Assembly (NCBI GenBank): GCA_951799405.1
Contig: OX637354.1
Location: 3,839,002 to 3,903,001, forward strand
Direction of reading: 5' to 3'
DNA: 64,000 nucleotides
Origin: Agapetus fuscipes
Lineage: Eukaryota; Arthropoda; Insecta; Trichoptera; Glossosomatidae
The notes beneath the pieces were generated by a model. It made no database searches. It was given only the letters and a program-made list of their open reading frames with translations, and had not been told where the DNA came from. Position 1 is the stretch's first letter. The number at the start of each line of letters is the position of its first letter. Below are positions 30,650 through 40,015 of the stretch, piece after piece. Position numbers and translations under genes: made by a program.

Positions 30650-32440
30650 CGGATTGTAACTGTTTTACCAACATAATTTAAGACTGCATTCAAGACGAAA
30701 CTTGATGGAATATCTGCATCCCTTCCATATAGCACTGCGGCCATAGTTGCAACACCATGCTCGATCAAATTTAACACCTTTGCTCGTGTGACTGAGATTG
30801 AGCTTAAGAAGACCATCAGCAATTCTCCCACCAAGCATTGTCAGCTGGATCCCATACCCACACGACTGCTCAAAGAGAACCTTGATCTCCTTTTACCCCT
30901 GACTGTTAAAATTATGAATATATCTCTGATGCATGGAGTCGTACCGGCATCCTGGAAGATTTCGCATGTCACTCCTCTAATTAAGAAAAATACACTCGAC
31001 GCTGACGACCCAACCAACTATAGGCCAATTTCAGGCCTCCCCTTTTTATCTAAAGTGCTTGAGCGTACCATTGCATCCCAGCTGATGACTCACCTCGAGA
31101 ATAACAACTTATTGCAGAAATATCAGTTCGCTTATAGGAAGCATCATTCAACTGAGTCCGCCCTCACAAGGCTGACATCCGACTTAATTGTGGGAGTGGC
31201 ATCAGGTGACATTGGTTTAGTAACGGTTCTCGACATGAGTGCCGCCTTTGACACTGTCGATCATGAAATGCTTCTTCATTGTCTGGAGTCTGAGTATGGC
31301 ATCTGTGGTACTGTCATCGAATGGCTGCGCTCGTACCTGTATAATAGAAGGTGGTCCATTAGGCTTAAGTCTGACTCAACCAAAGAAGATCTTGTTTCTC
31401 AAGGAGTACCCCAAGGATCAGTCCTTGGTCCAATCCTCTTTATCTTGTACATTGGCTGTATTGATAATATTTTGGAGGAGTGTGGCATGCGAAGCTATGC
31501 ATATGCTGATGATCGTGTCCTCGTTGGTTTTTGCAGTCCCGACAAAAAAGACGATCTTTTGGCCAGGACCACCCATTGCTTGGAAAGACTCACAAACGTT
31601 ATGGCCTATAGACGTCTCAAACTGAATCCAACCAAGACTGAGTTCATGTGGGTCGCCTCTCCGGGTCGGCAGCACCTCTTGGGTACTCAGCCAATCTTTT
31701 TCTCTGGTGCAAGCATAATACCATCCTCCACCATATCCGTCCTTGGTGTCTTACTAGACGGAGCACTATCGATGGAGGCACAAGTGTCCAGGACAGTGAG
31801 CACAGCTTTCTTCTATATCCGCCAATTGAGCCTCATCTCAAGATGTTTGCCTGTGGATGCTGTCAAAAGCCTCGTAGCTGCTTTCGTCGTCTCCCGATTA
31901 GACTACTGCAATATCATATATGCTGGACTACCGCAGAAATTGTTTGATCGGCTGCAAATGGCTTTCAATGCTGCTGCCAGGGCAATTTTTCGACAGGGAA
32001 AGAGCTGTCATATTTCGCCACTGCTGAGAGAACTGCACTGGCTGAGGGTCCGAGAGAGGGTGGAATTTAAGTTGTGTCTCACTGTGCATAGGGCCCTGAA
32101 CGGCACTGCACCCCCATGTCTCGCTGAGCTATGCTCTGTCGATGGGACTTCAAAAAGACCACTACGCTCTGCCCTTACTGCTGTTAACAAGGTTATAGTG
32201 CCCAATAGAGCAAACACATCAAACTTTGCAGACAGAAGCTTTGCGGTGGCCGGGCCGGTGGCCTGGAACAATTTACCCATCGGTGTTCGCGCGAACCAGC
32301 CTACCACCACCTTCAGAAAGGAACTGAAGACACTACTTTTCTCGAGAAGCCATGGCGCCCTTGAGATGGTCCTGGACCATTAAATGGCGCCACAGGAAAG
32401 AAATCATCCATCATCATCATCATCATCATCATAATAATTT
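30650..32440 (+). mobile_element. L2/CR1-like LINE, 5'-truncated
   Basis: Comprises a long open reverse transcriptase frame, a short 3' UTR (AATGGCGCCACAGG) and a terminal (ATC)n tract at 32405-32432. The 5' boundary is approximate. It is more intact than the other L2-like copies and belongs to a different subfamily (HGALEMVLDH C-terminus). Confidence 0.85.
30677..32383 (+). CDS. L2-like reverse transcriptase (partial)
   Basis: Copies LINE RNA into DNA at the genomic target. The frame is open from 30677 to the TAA at 32383. The first ~37 codons (KTKLDGISASLPYSTAAIVA) are the connector before the RT domain and precede the GTG at 30788, so GTG is not a true start: the gene is 5'-truncated. RT blocks in order: SPTKHCQLDPIPTRLL, NYRPISGLPFLSKVLE, FAYRKHHSTESAL, MSAAFDTVDH, GVPQGSVLGPILF, catalytic YADD near 31500, LKLNPTKTEFMW, VLGVLLDG, FVVSRLDYCN and AWNNLPIGVR. 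No internal stop over 569 codons. The endonuclease domain is missing, so it cannot act alone. Assignment to the L2/CR1 group is by motif and trinucleotide tail. Confidence 0.9.
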   Translation, partial: FKTAFKTKLDGISASLPYSTAAIVATPCSIKFNTFARVTEIELKKTISNSPTKHCQLDPIPTRLLKENLDLLLPLTVKIMNISLMHGVVPASWKISHVTPLIKKNTLDADDPTNYRPISGLPFLSKVLERTIASQLMTHLENNNLLQKYQFAYRKHHSTESALTRLTSDLIVGVASGDIGLVTVLDMSAAFDTVDHEMLLHCLESEYGICGTVIEWLRSYLYNRRWSIRLKSDSTKEDLVSQGVPQGSVLGPILFILYIGCIDNILEECGMRSYAYADDRVLVGFCSPDKKDDLLARTTHCLERLTNVMAYRRLKLNPTKTEFMWVASPGRQHLLGTQPIFFSGASIIPSSTISVLGVLLDGALSMEAQVSRTVSTAFFYIRQLSLISRCLPVDAVKSLVAAFVVSRLDYCNIIYAGLPQKLFDRLQMAFNAAARAIFRQGKSCHISPLLRELHWLRVRERVEFKLCLTVHRALNGTAPPCLAELCSVDGTSKRPLRSALTAVNKVIVPNRANTSNFADRSFAVAGPVAWNNLPIGVRANQPTTTFRKELKTLLFSRSHGALEMVLDH

Positions 32441-32865
32441 AAACTGTTGATTTATTGATGATAATACATCAGACATATTATTTTCCGTCCATATCCGCTC
32501 CGCGTCTGAGGCATATGGACTCTAACAGAGGGCTATTCACGTCTGATCCGTAGCTCATACATGGATCATCATGTTTTTTTTTGTATGGAATATTCACGTT
32601 AGGTGGCGGCTGAGCCATGGATTTGCTGTGTTTGAATAGCACCGTAAGAGTGGGTATTATTCTGTCAGGTATAGGACATGTAATAAAACTATCAACTAGC
32701 TCTGCTAACGTAAGTAACACTGCTATTCTAAAACGACGCTATGAGAAATCGGAAGGCTATGGGTGAATTCAAAGCGATAAAGTCCACAGATGAATCGATT
32801 TTACAAAATTATGATGTCAAACGGCCGGGTTGCCATACTTGCCAGGAAAAATACAAAAAAGCAGT
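32441..32865. other. No gene
   Basis: Short frames only. No repeat recognised. Confidence 0.45.
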
Positions 32866-32945
32866 CCGTAGACTGGTGTCTAAGGATTCGGACTCGTGAT
32901 TGGAGGTTAGTGGGTTTGAATCCCGACGGAGCATAAAACAAAATT
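32866..32945 (+). repeat. SINE-1 head fragment
   Basis: GCAGTCCGTAGACTGGTG start and GGGTTTGAATCCCGACGGAG B box. The body is absent. Confidence 0.7.
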
Positions 32946-32995
32946 GTATTCTATTCCTTGACTTGACCTTAACAAGACTTGGAATTAAATATATA

Positions 32996-33252
32996 ATATC
33001 GACTGCTCCAAGGAAGAAGGAAGTAACTCCGAAATTTAGGTTTTGGACTTATTTCCATTTCTGAAGGTAACAAATCATTATCTTCATTCCAAAATGACAG
33101 CAGTGTCTCTATCTCTTTTAAATTCGTTAATAAATTAATGTAAAAAGTAGTTTATGCATTGTACTCCATGGAATAAATAACATTAAATTGGCTTTCCTGC
33201 AAAACTGTCTTTTTGACTTAGTGCTGTCTTCCTTGGAGCAGTCGATATATGA
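32996..33252. repeat. Small inverted-repeat element
   Basis: ATATCGACTGCTCCAAGGAAG at 32996 and its inverse at 33229-33249 frame an AT-rich interior. Its right arm runs into the next RTE-tail. Confidence 0.55.
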
Positions 33253-33655
33253 GGCTGACAACCCATACTGTAAAAATTGGTTCACTTTGCACTGTTTCAG
33301 GGAAGGTCGGCAAAAGTTTATGTTCATTTGAGGATTGGATTGTAATTTGTAAGTAAACACGCTGCATTTTTAAGCGCGAACTTACACGTGTCTATTTTTG
33401 AACATGCATTTAACATGAATTTTAAATGTTAAAACATCGCCCACGCTTTGACAAACTAATGGTGCCTGAGCTGGAAGTTTCATCACCACGGTCATTCTTA
33501 CCTACCTAATTTTGTAATATTTGTATGAAGACAAATCAGCTGTTCACTTGCGGCCATCTTGGATTGACAGCTCTTCATTAGTTTGTCAAAGCGTGGGCTC
33601 AACCGACGACTAAAATGTCTAAGAATTGCCCCGTTAGATTATAGGTTATAGATAA
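33247..33655 (+). repeat. RTE-tail split by MITE-H
   Basis: Tail sequence from 33247 to ~33427, then MITE-H, then GTTAGATTATAGGTTATAG at 33632. Confidence 0.7.
33428..33630. mobile_element. MITE-H copy 1
   Basis: Inverted ends CGCCCACGCTTTGACAAACT and AGTTTGTCAAAGCGTGGGCT. The interior has AAGTTTCATCACCACGGTCA and GCGGCCATCTTGGATTGACA. Closest relative at 48869-49103. Confidence 0.82.
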
Positions 33656-33869
33656 GTTCTCATGGTGTTGTTCATGAATACGGGTGTAAGACCCAAACCT
33701 TGTGGGTCTGCTGGGCCTTCATGTGGTGGGAAGGTCTGTGTAACTCTATACCAAACACAACCCGAACATACGCCAACTGTATATCTGTGTACTATAACAG
33801 AATAGATTAGGTTAAAGAAATACCAAGCAGGCCATCTGCAAACAAATATAGGAATATATCTCCATCCAA

Positions 33870-34110
33870 AAGGTTAGACTGAATAAGGAATGATTCACTT
33901 TTTGGAGAAATTGTGGATAAAACATTTTATTGGGTGTAACTTTTCATAGTATTTACGTGAACTAATTTACAAGGAAGTGCTCATAAGAAAACTTTTAATC
34001 TACAGGATTTTCACACTTCTACTGTGTTTTCTTTCGTAGAAAATAGGAAAAAAGGTGCATTTATCTAAGAAAACCATGTTAGCTTACTTTTCAGTTTATC
34101 ATCTGCAATA
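33870..34110. repeat. MITE-N, ends eroded
   Basis: GTGGATAAAACATTTTATTG, then TTTTCTTTCGTAGAAAATAG and CATGTTAGCTTACTTTTCAG of the family. Confidence 0.65.
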
Positions 34111-34179
34111 ACAAAAAATTATCATGTAGGTACTAAAAAGTTAAATAAAGGGTGATTCAAACGAGACACTAGGTACCAT

Positions 34180-34428
34180 CTATAATCTATAATATAAGTT
34201 GCAAGGATATATTCATTTAAAGCTCTCAGATGTATGCCCACAAACAAACACGTGTAGTTCGCGCTTACAAATGCTGATTGTGTACTTACAAATAAAATCC
34301 AAACTCAAATGAACATAAGCCCTGCAACTCCTGCCGACATTCCCTGAAACAGGGGTGACATTGGTAAAGTGAACAATTTTTTAAAGTATGGGTGGTCAGC
34401 CTCATACCAACCTATAAGTCAAGGAACC
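34180..34428 (-). repeat. RTE-tail, (ATTATAG)n type
   Basis: Full copy. One of a directly repeated pair with the next. Confidence 0.87.
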
Positions 34429-34435
34429 ATAGTGG

Positions 34436-34695
34436 TCTATAATCTATAATCTAAGTTGCAAAGATATATTAACATTTAAAGCTCATATCAAATGCATGCC
34501 CACAAAAAAACACGTGTAGTTCGCGCTTACAAATGCTGAATGTGTAGGTACTTACGAATAAAATCCAAACCTCAAATGAACATAATCCCTACAACTTTTG
34601 CCGACCTTTCCTGGCACAGGGGTGACATTGGCAAAGTGAACCATTTTTTACAGTATGGGTGGTCAGCCTCATACCAACCTATAAGTCAAGGAATG
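34436..34695 (-). repeat. RTE-tail, (ATTATAG)n type
   Basis: Full copy in the same orientation, 8 bp after its neighbour. Confidence 0.87.
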
Positions 34696-34748
34696 GTCAG
34701 ACTGAGAAAAATGGTAAAACCTAGGTTTACGAGAATAATCGATGCTTC

Positions 34749-35220
34749 AAAGCCAAACTGAATAAGTGACATATTGAACTAATTTGGGTTTTCATATTGT
34801 TACGAACTATGAAATAAAAGTACCTAAGCGCACCTATACATGTAAGATAGTGCGGGTAGAACAATATGGGGGTAGTCTATGATGGTGGCAGTGCAGAGAA
34901 CGGCGCGGCGTTCTGGTGTGAGCAAGAAATCGAAAAATGATCTGGAATTGCGAGACAGATCTCTTTCGTACCTATAAATAGGGACTGCAATTGTGCGGAG
35001 AGCGATAAGTCGCTTCAAGCATTTTGCCGTGAAGACAAATAAGCAGAGATTATCAATTGTTGTAAATTGTGAACCAAACTGTGTAAAATAAATAATTGTA
35101 GTTTAATTAAAAGATAACCCAACTAAAGTCATAACAATATAAATGCAACCTTTTTCCTATTTTCTACGAACGAAAACACTCAAAAAGTGTTGAAACCCTG
35201 TGGTTTAGAAGTTATATACC
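34749..35220. repeat. MITE-N split by a solo LTR
   Basis: 34749-34797 (CAAACTGAATAAGTGACATA) and 35141-35220 (CCTTTTTCCTATTTTCTACG) are consecutive MITE-N sequence, interrupted by the LTR. Confidence 0.68.
34798..35136 (+). mobile_element. Solo LTR of a retrotransposon
   Basis: 339 bp beginning TGTTACGAACTATG and ending AAGTCATAACA. Identical ATAT flanks lie at 34794-34797 and 35137-35140. Internally there is a TATAAATAG box at 34973, a GC-richer start-site region, and AATAAA near 35087, in the order expected of U3-R-U5. No primer-binding site or gag-pol adjoins it, so it is a recombination-derived solo LTR, probably Gypsy-like (TGTTAC terminus). Confidence 0.78.
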
Positions 35221-35631
35221 TTCATGTACGAGTGCGGTACCTACAGGTATATTTTGGAATAGAACATCTTTTCACGTGGACGGCCTGCCTGCTTCTAATG
35301 TGAGATATAAATACGGAACAGAGTCAGCCCATCACTTATAGTACGCGGGCCTAGAGAGGAAGATAAAAAACATCCACAAAAAATATATACACAAAAAAGC
35401 ACCCATATAAATGAGATAATATAAATATAATATAGACGAATACCTGGAGAGAGATGGGCTTAACAAAATCCATCTGTAATATACAATATGACGTAGGTAC
35501 CTATACCTACCTCCTTAATGTACAGGGCGTTACAGAAATTAAAAAATATAATAACAAAATGAATAAACAAAAAAGTAAAGAAACATAAATGATGCAACCG
35601 AAAAATGTCGTGGCTTTGTGACATCTAATCT
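35221..35631. other. No gene
   Basis: AT-rich, with GTAGGTACCTATACCTACCT near 35495. Confidence 0.45.
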
Positions 35632-35878
35632 TAATCTAAGCTGCAAAGATATGCATCATTTGAGATTCATATTAAATGCATTCCCACAAGCAGACACGCA
35701 TAATTTCGCGCTCACGCATACCGCACGTGGACCTACAATATAAAAAAACCCAATCTCAAATGGACATAAGCCCTGCAACTCTTGCTGACCTTCCCTGAAA
35801 CAGGGGTGACATTGGTAAAGTGAACCATTTTTTACAGTATGGGTGGTCAACCTCATTCCAACCTATCAGTCAAGGAAC
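35632..35878 (-). repeat. RTE-tail
   Basis: Full copy to ATCAGTCAAGGAAC, with ACTTAGATTAAG-type tail. Confidence 0.86.
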
Positions 35879-35949
35879 ATCATCCAGAGTAAATAAAAAA
35901 TGAATTCCCGGTCTATAATCTAAGTTGAATCATGGGACTGCCGTCCTTA

Positions 35950-36355
35950 GCAATCTAATCTATCTAATCTATGTTGCAAAGATATATTGCATTAAAGATT
36001 CATATTCAATGCATGCCCACAAGCACACACGTGTACGTTTGTGCTTGCACATGTCACACGTTAATTAGGGTTTTTTTTATAATAACCGCTTTTTTCTTAT
36101 TCGTTTTTAATTCTACATATTTTTCTTATTCCTTGTCTTAAAGGTAAGTATGAGGCTGACCACCCACAATGTAAAAAATGGTTCCCTTTGACAATTTCAC
36201 CCCTATTTCAGGAAACATCGGCAAAAGTTGCAGGGCTTATGTTAATTTGTAAGTGCACATGCAGCGTTTGAAAACGCGAACTTACACGTATCTGCTGGTA
36301 GACATGCACTTAATATGAATCTTAAGTGTTAAAAGATCTTTGCAACTTAGATTAT
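35950..36355. repeat. Two RTE-tails in opposite orientation
   Basis: 35950-36065 is a minus-strand 3' half. 36129-36355 is a plus-strand copy (ATTCCTTGTCTTAAAGGTAAG) with an internal deletion. The spacer is AT-rich. Confidence 0.78.
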
Positions 36356-36570
36356 TAGGAAGAAAGGACACCCTTTATATGCAGGTAAATCTATAAAAAT
36401 GTAAGATCATTCTACTCATGGTGCTTTTCTTACTTCTAAATATTTCCCTACAAATAAAAACATATAAAACCTCCGCACTAAAAAAGCGTGCCTATCTTAT
36501 TTATTTTATACATCCAATGAGAAAACCAGAGCTATAAAATCGTATCCTAAGAGACTAGTACATAATGTAT
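36356..36570. other. No gene
   Basis: No repeat or domain recognised. Confidence 0.4.
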
Positions 36571-37026
36571 CGCCACCTTAAAAGTAAAAGCGAATAAGTG
36601 ACATATTAAAAGCTAACAAGGGCTACTCAGATAAATGCACCTTTTTCTCTATTTCTACGAGAGAAAACATTACAAAAGTGTGAAAATCCTGTAGTTAAGT
36701 TCACTTTGTCAATGTCACCCCTGTCTCAGGGAAGGACGGCAAGAGTTGCAGGGTGTATGTTCATTTGAGATTTGTTTTTTATGTTGTAGGTTCACATGAG
36801 GCATGTGCGAACTTGTATGTGTCTGGTTGTGAGAATGCATGTAATGTGAATCTCCAATGTAACATATCTTTGCAACTTAGATTAGATTAGATAAGAAGTT
36901 CATCATGAGCACTTCCTTATATTTGTTCACTTACTATGAGAAGTTACCCCCAATAGAATGTTTTATTCACGTTATTTCTCAAATCAGTAAATTAGGACTT
37001 ACTCAGTTTTACCTTTAAGGTGGCGG
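36571..37026. mobile_element. MITE-N, both ends, RTE-tail inside
   Basis: Left CGCCACCTTAAAAGTAAAAG; right is the inverse of CCGCCACCTTAAAGGTAAAA. TAT lies on both sides. It is the type copy for the family once the RTE-tail at 36697-36893 is removed. Confidence 0.85.
36697..36893 (+). repeat. RTE-tail nested in MITE-N
   Basis: 5'-truncated at GTTCACTTTGTCAATG. Ends in ATTAGATTAGATAAG. Confidence 0.84.
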
Positions 37027-37107
37027 TATATATAAAAATATTCTTTGAAAGCTTGTTCACACAAGGACATCGGATAAGTAATTAGTAATAAGTAAGATTA
37101 AAAATAT

Positions 37108-38178
37108 TAGGATGATTTATTTGGTGAGCGCTGTTTTTGTGTGAATCACATATCAAGAGCTCTCTGCAAGCTTGGTCGTCGGTATAGAAAGCGCTAATTC
37201 TCAAGCAAAACTGGGCTATATTATGAACCTTTGGTGACCGGTCTTTGGTAAGGGCATATGAATCTTTGAAAGTGAAATTAGTAAAGTCCATACTGTTGAA
37301 ATGGACTTTCTAAGAAGTATGATTGGGAAAAAACGGAGTGACAGGGTGAGGAATGATTTTGTAAGAAAAGAATGTGGTGCAAAAGAAAGTGTGAAAGTGA
37401 AGATTAAAAGAAGTTTGTGAAGATGGTTTGGGCATATGGAGAGAATGAATGAGGAAAGACTGACGAAGAAAGTATATGTTGGTAGAATAGATGGATGTCG
37501 TGGTAGAGGAAGACCGAGAAAGGTATGGATGGACCAAATATCCGAAATTGCGAATGAATGGAATATCCAGAGTCATAATAAAAGAAGAGCTTGTATGAAG
37601 AAGGTTATGACTCTGGAGGAAATGAAAGAAGTATGCAAGGATAGAAAGAAATGGCGGTTGATCTGTGATGTTGGCGGCTAGGGTTTGTTAAAGTGAATTT
37701 GGTTTTTATGATTTAGTTTTTTATGTCCATGTATATATTGTTATTTTTATTCTTTGATTTTAAAAAATGTATTTTGTCATGTATGTTCCTTGACTTATAG
37801 GTTGTTATGCGGCTGACCACCCATAATATAAAAATTGGTTCACTTTGCCAATGTCACCCCTGTTTCAGGGAAGGACGGCAAGAGTTGCAAGGCTTATGTT
37901 CATTTGAGATTGGGTTTTTATATTGTAGGTCCACATGCGGCATGTGTTAGCGCGAAATTATACATATCTGCTTGTGGGAATGCATTTAGTATAAATCTTA
38001 AATGATATATATCTTTGCAGCTTAGATTAGATTAGATTAGATTAGAATCTTTCAACCCAGCGAAAAGCCTATTTATTAATATGGACGTTATTTTTTATTG
38101 TTCTCCGCAGGGAATCGAACCCACAACCTTGCATTTACGAATCTGAAGCGCTAACCACTAGACTACGGACCGGTCAAA
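37108..38178 (-). repeat. SINE-1 split by an RTE 3' end
   Basis: The 3' half is 37108-37267; the tRNA-like head half is 38045-38178 (B box GGGAATCGAACCC in inverse). The two halves join perfectly at GAATCTTT once the insert is removed. Confidence 0.88.
37268..38044 (+). pseudogene. RTE LINE 3' end with exact TSD
   Basis: 777-bp 5'-truncated insertion flanked by GAATCTTT at 37260-37267 and 38045-38052. The coding part (ESEISKVHTVEMDFLRSMIG ... MTLEEMKEVCKDRKKWRLIC, ending DVGG and TAG at 37681) is in frame except for one TGA at 37418. The 3' UTR follows, then a complete RTE-tail and four ATTAG units. This is the cleanest proof that the RTE-tail is the 3' end of this LINE. The (F/Y)ADD catalytic part is absent. 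Confidence 0.92.
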
Positions 38179-38317
38179 GATCTAACCTAGATTCTACAAA
38201 AAACAGTTTATTATAAATAATGTTAAATTCCTTATGATGACCATTTTCTGTTTCATAAAATATTCAGTAACTATTTTTTTTGTCATAAGAGAAACTATTT
38301 CTGTTGAAAAATAAATT

Positions 38318-38614
38318 ATAGACCTATATAGAATGAAAAAAACAGATTTTACTGACCGTGCAAAAGAGAAGAACGATTTTCTCTACGTTTCGTCGGAGTC
38401 ATATCCGACGTCCTCAGGAGACGTGTCTCTTCTACAAAGAAGAACCACGAATCACAAACTTTGTAGAAGAGACACGTCTCCTGAGGACGTCGGATATGAC
38501 TCCGACGAAACGTAGAGAAAATCGTTCTTCTCTTTTGCACGGTCAATAAAATCCGTTTTTTCATTCTATAAAATGTCTAACGACCGTAATCATAATTTAA
38601 AATATAGACCTATA
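38318..38614. mobile_element. Hairpin element HP3
   Basis: Arms 38329-38439 and 38459-38571 are near-perfect inverse copies around a ~19-nt loop. A ~32-bp 3' extension and the 11-bp direct repeat ATAGACCTATA (38318-38328, 38604-38614) complete the unit. Each arm holds CTGAGGAC, a GTCGGA/TCCGAC stem and GAAAC. Confidence 0.85.
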
Positions 38615-38660
38615 AAATATTATCTTCAAATATTAAATTAGATAATGAATAGATTAGTTG

Positions 38661-38812
38661 TACGCCTGTTTCAGGGAAGGTTGGCAAGAGTTGCAGGGCT
38701 TGTGTTTATTTGAGATTGGGTTTTTATATGTCCACATGCGGCATGCGTAATCGCGAGCTTACGCTTGTCTGTTTGTGAGCATGCATTTAAAATGAATTTT
38801 AATGATTATATC
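38661..38812 (+). repeat. RTE-tail, internal part
   Basis: Starts at ACGCCTGTTTCAGGG and ends at AATGATTATAT, directly against MITE-L. Confidence 0.78.
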
Positions 38813-38813
38813 G

Positions 38814-39078
38814 ACGGTTAAAAGGAAGTAGGGCATAAGCGACGTTTCGGTCAAAAATGAGTTATAAGTGCTAATTTTCCGCTCTTTCTAGTGCGCTAAC
38901 TCCCATAGCTCTACGATGATTTTTTTTGTTGTTTATGCCCAAGCAAACAACTACGTTTTCGAAGAATGGTTTTGGTGTAACCGACAAGACTTTGTCCTTT
39001 TTTGTCTTAAAGGCGCTTGTGACATAAACAAATCGTAAAACCTTTTAAAACCACATTAATAGGAATGCCAATAAATGC
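38814..39078 (+). repeat. MITE-L copy 2, right end missing
   Basis: CGACGGTTAAAAGGAAGTAG start. Highly similar to 13754-14030, including GCGCTAACTCCCATAGCTCT. Confidence 0.75.
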
Positions 39079-39385
39079 CTTTGATATTGACGTATGGATG
39101 TGCAGCACTAACTAATATTTTAACTCAATGGTCCATTCTGAGTCTACAATCCTGGTGTGAATGGGCCTTGCATAAAGTTTTAGTAAATAGAGACCTCTTG
39201 CGGGCTTATGTACTAGAAGTACATAACTTATGTATATACAGATGGCGAGATATGAAATATCTTTATTTACGGACCTGGGTATTAATTAAGAAATAAATTA
39301 TTAATTCATTTTCAAATTGATTGAAAATATCGATAACCTGCAATGAACTTTAATCAATAATCCAAGTTGAACTAATCTACATACA
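39079..39385. other. No convincing gene
   Basis: The 73-codon frame at 39075 has no recognisable domain and overlaps the MITE-L end. Confidence 0.45.
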
Positions 39386-39570
39386 CAGTGTAACTTCTTG
39401 CCACGTTATCTCCGAAGGAATCGCATATTGCGAGCTGGGAAACTTCAACCGAAGTGGTTGGCGTTAGGTCGGCCCCCTTACCTGTAAAATCAAATAAGTT
39501 TCAATCGCCACATGCGAACCCTTCGGGAAGAACACGGCAAGTAATTACACTAAATGTGTAGCTTATTTGC
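39386..39570. repeat. SINE-2 fragments, inverted pair
   Basis: A minus-strand 3' end (GTGTAACTTCTTGCCACG) meets a plus-strand internal-to-3' part (AACCGAAGTGGTTGGCG to GTGTAGCTTATTTGC). A degraded minus-strand SINE-1 head follows at 39635-39682. Confidence 0.72.
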
Positions 39571-39779
39571 TTTTTTGGAATAACAAATTCAGGGAGTTTT
39601 TGGATCCAAAGGGCAAATTTTAAATTTTATTTTTTTACCGCTCACGAGCCTGCAGCGTTAACCACTTCACTACAGGTCAGTCATATAAAATATGTCACCA
39701 TTCCGCTAAGGGTAGCCAGAGCCTCAACTTGTTCCCATCCTGAGATATCCACAGAACGATGTAGGTAAAATATTTCATC

Positions 39780-40015
39780 TAAGTTTCAAAGATATGGGCG
39801 GTCAGCCTCATATCAACCTGTAAGTCAAGGAATACAAACAATTAATTTCATCTAGTTATATAAAACAAACAAACTCTGAGCAACAAAAATAAGACAAAAA
39901 TTTACAAAACATCTATAAAAGTCGAAAATTGTACACTTCAAAGCATTTACCTTAGCCGCCTACATTGCAGATCAGCCGCCTTTTTTCGGTCCTTCCCCAC
40001 TTTTTTCATTTCATC
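39780..40015 (-). repeat. RTE 3' end with deleted tail
   Basis: The RTE-tail is reduced to its two ends. The RTE 3' UTR and the inverse of coding for KEVCKDRKK follow (near 39965-40010). Confidence 0.72.

Noticed and set aside
38333..38564. Overlapping frames on both strands encoding RRTIFSTFRRSHIRRPQET
   Set aside because: Mirror reading of the HP3 arms; not proteins.
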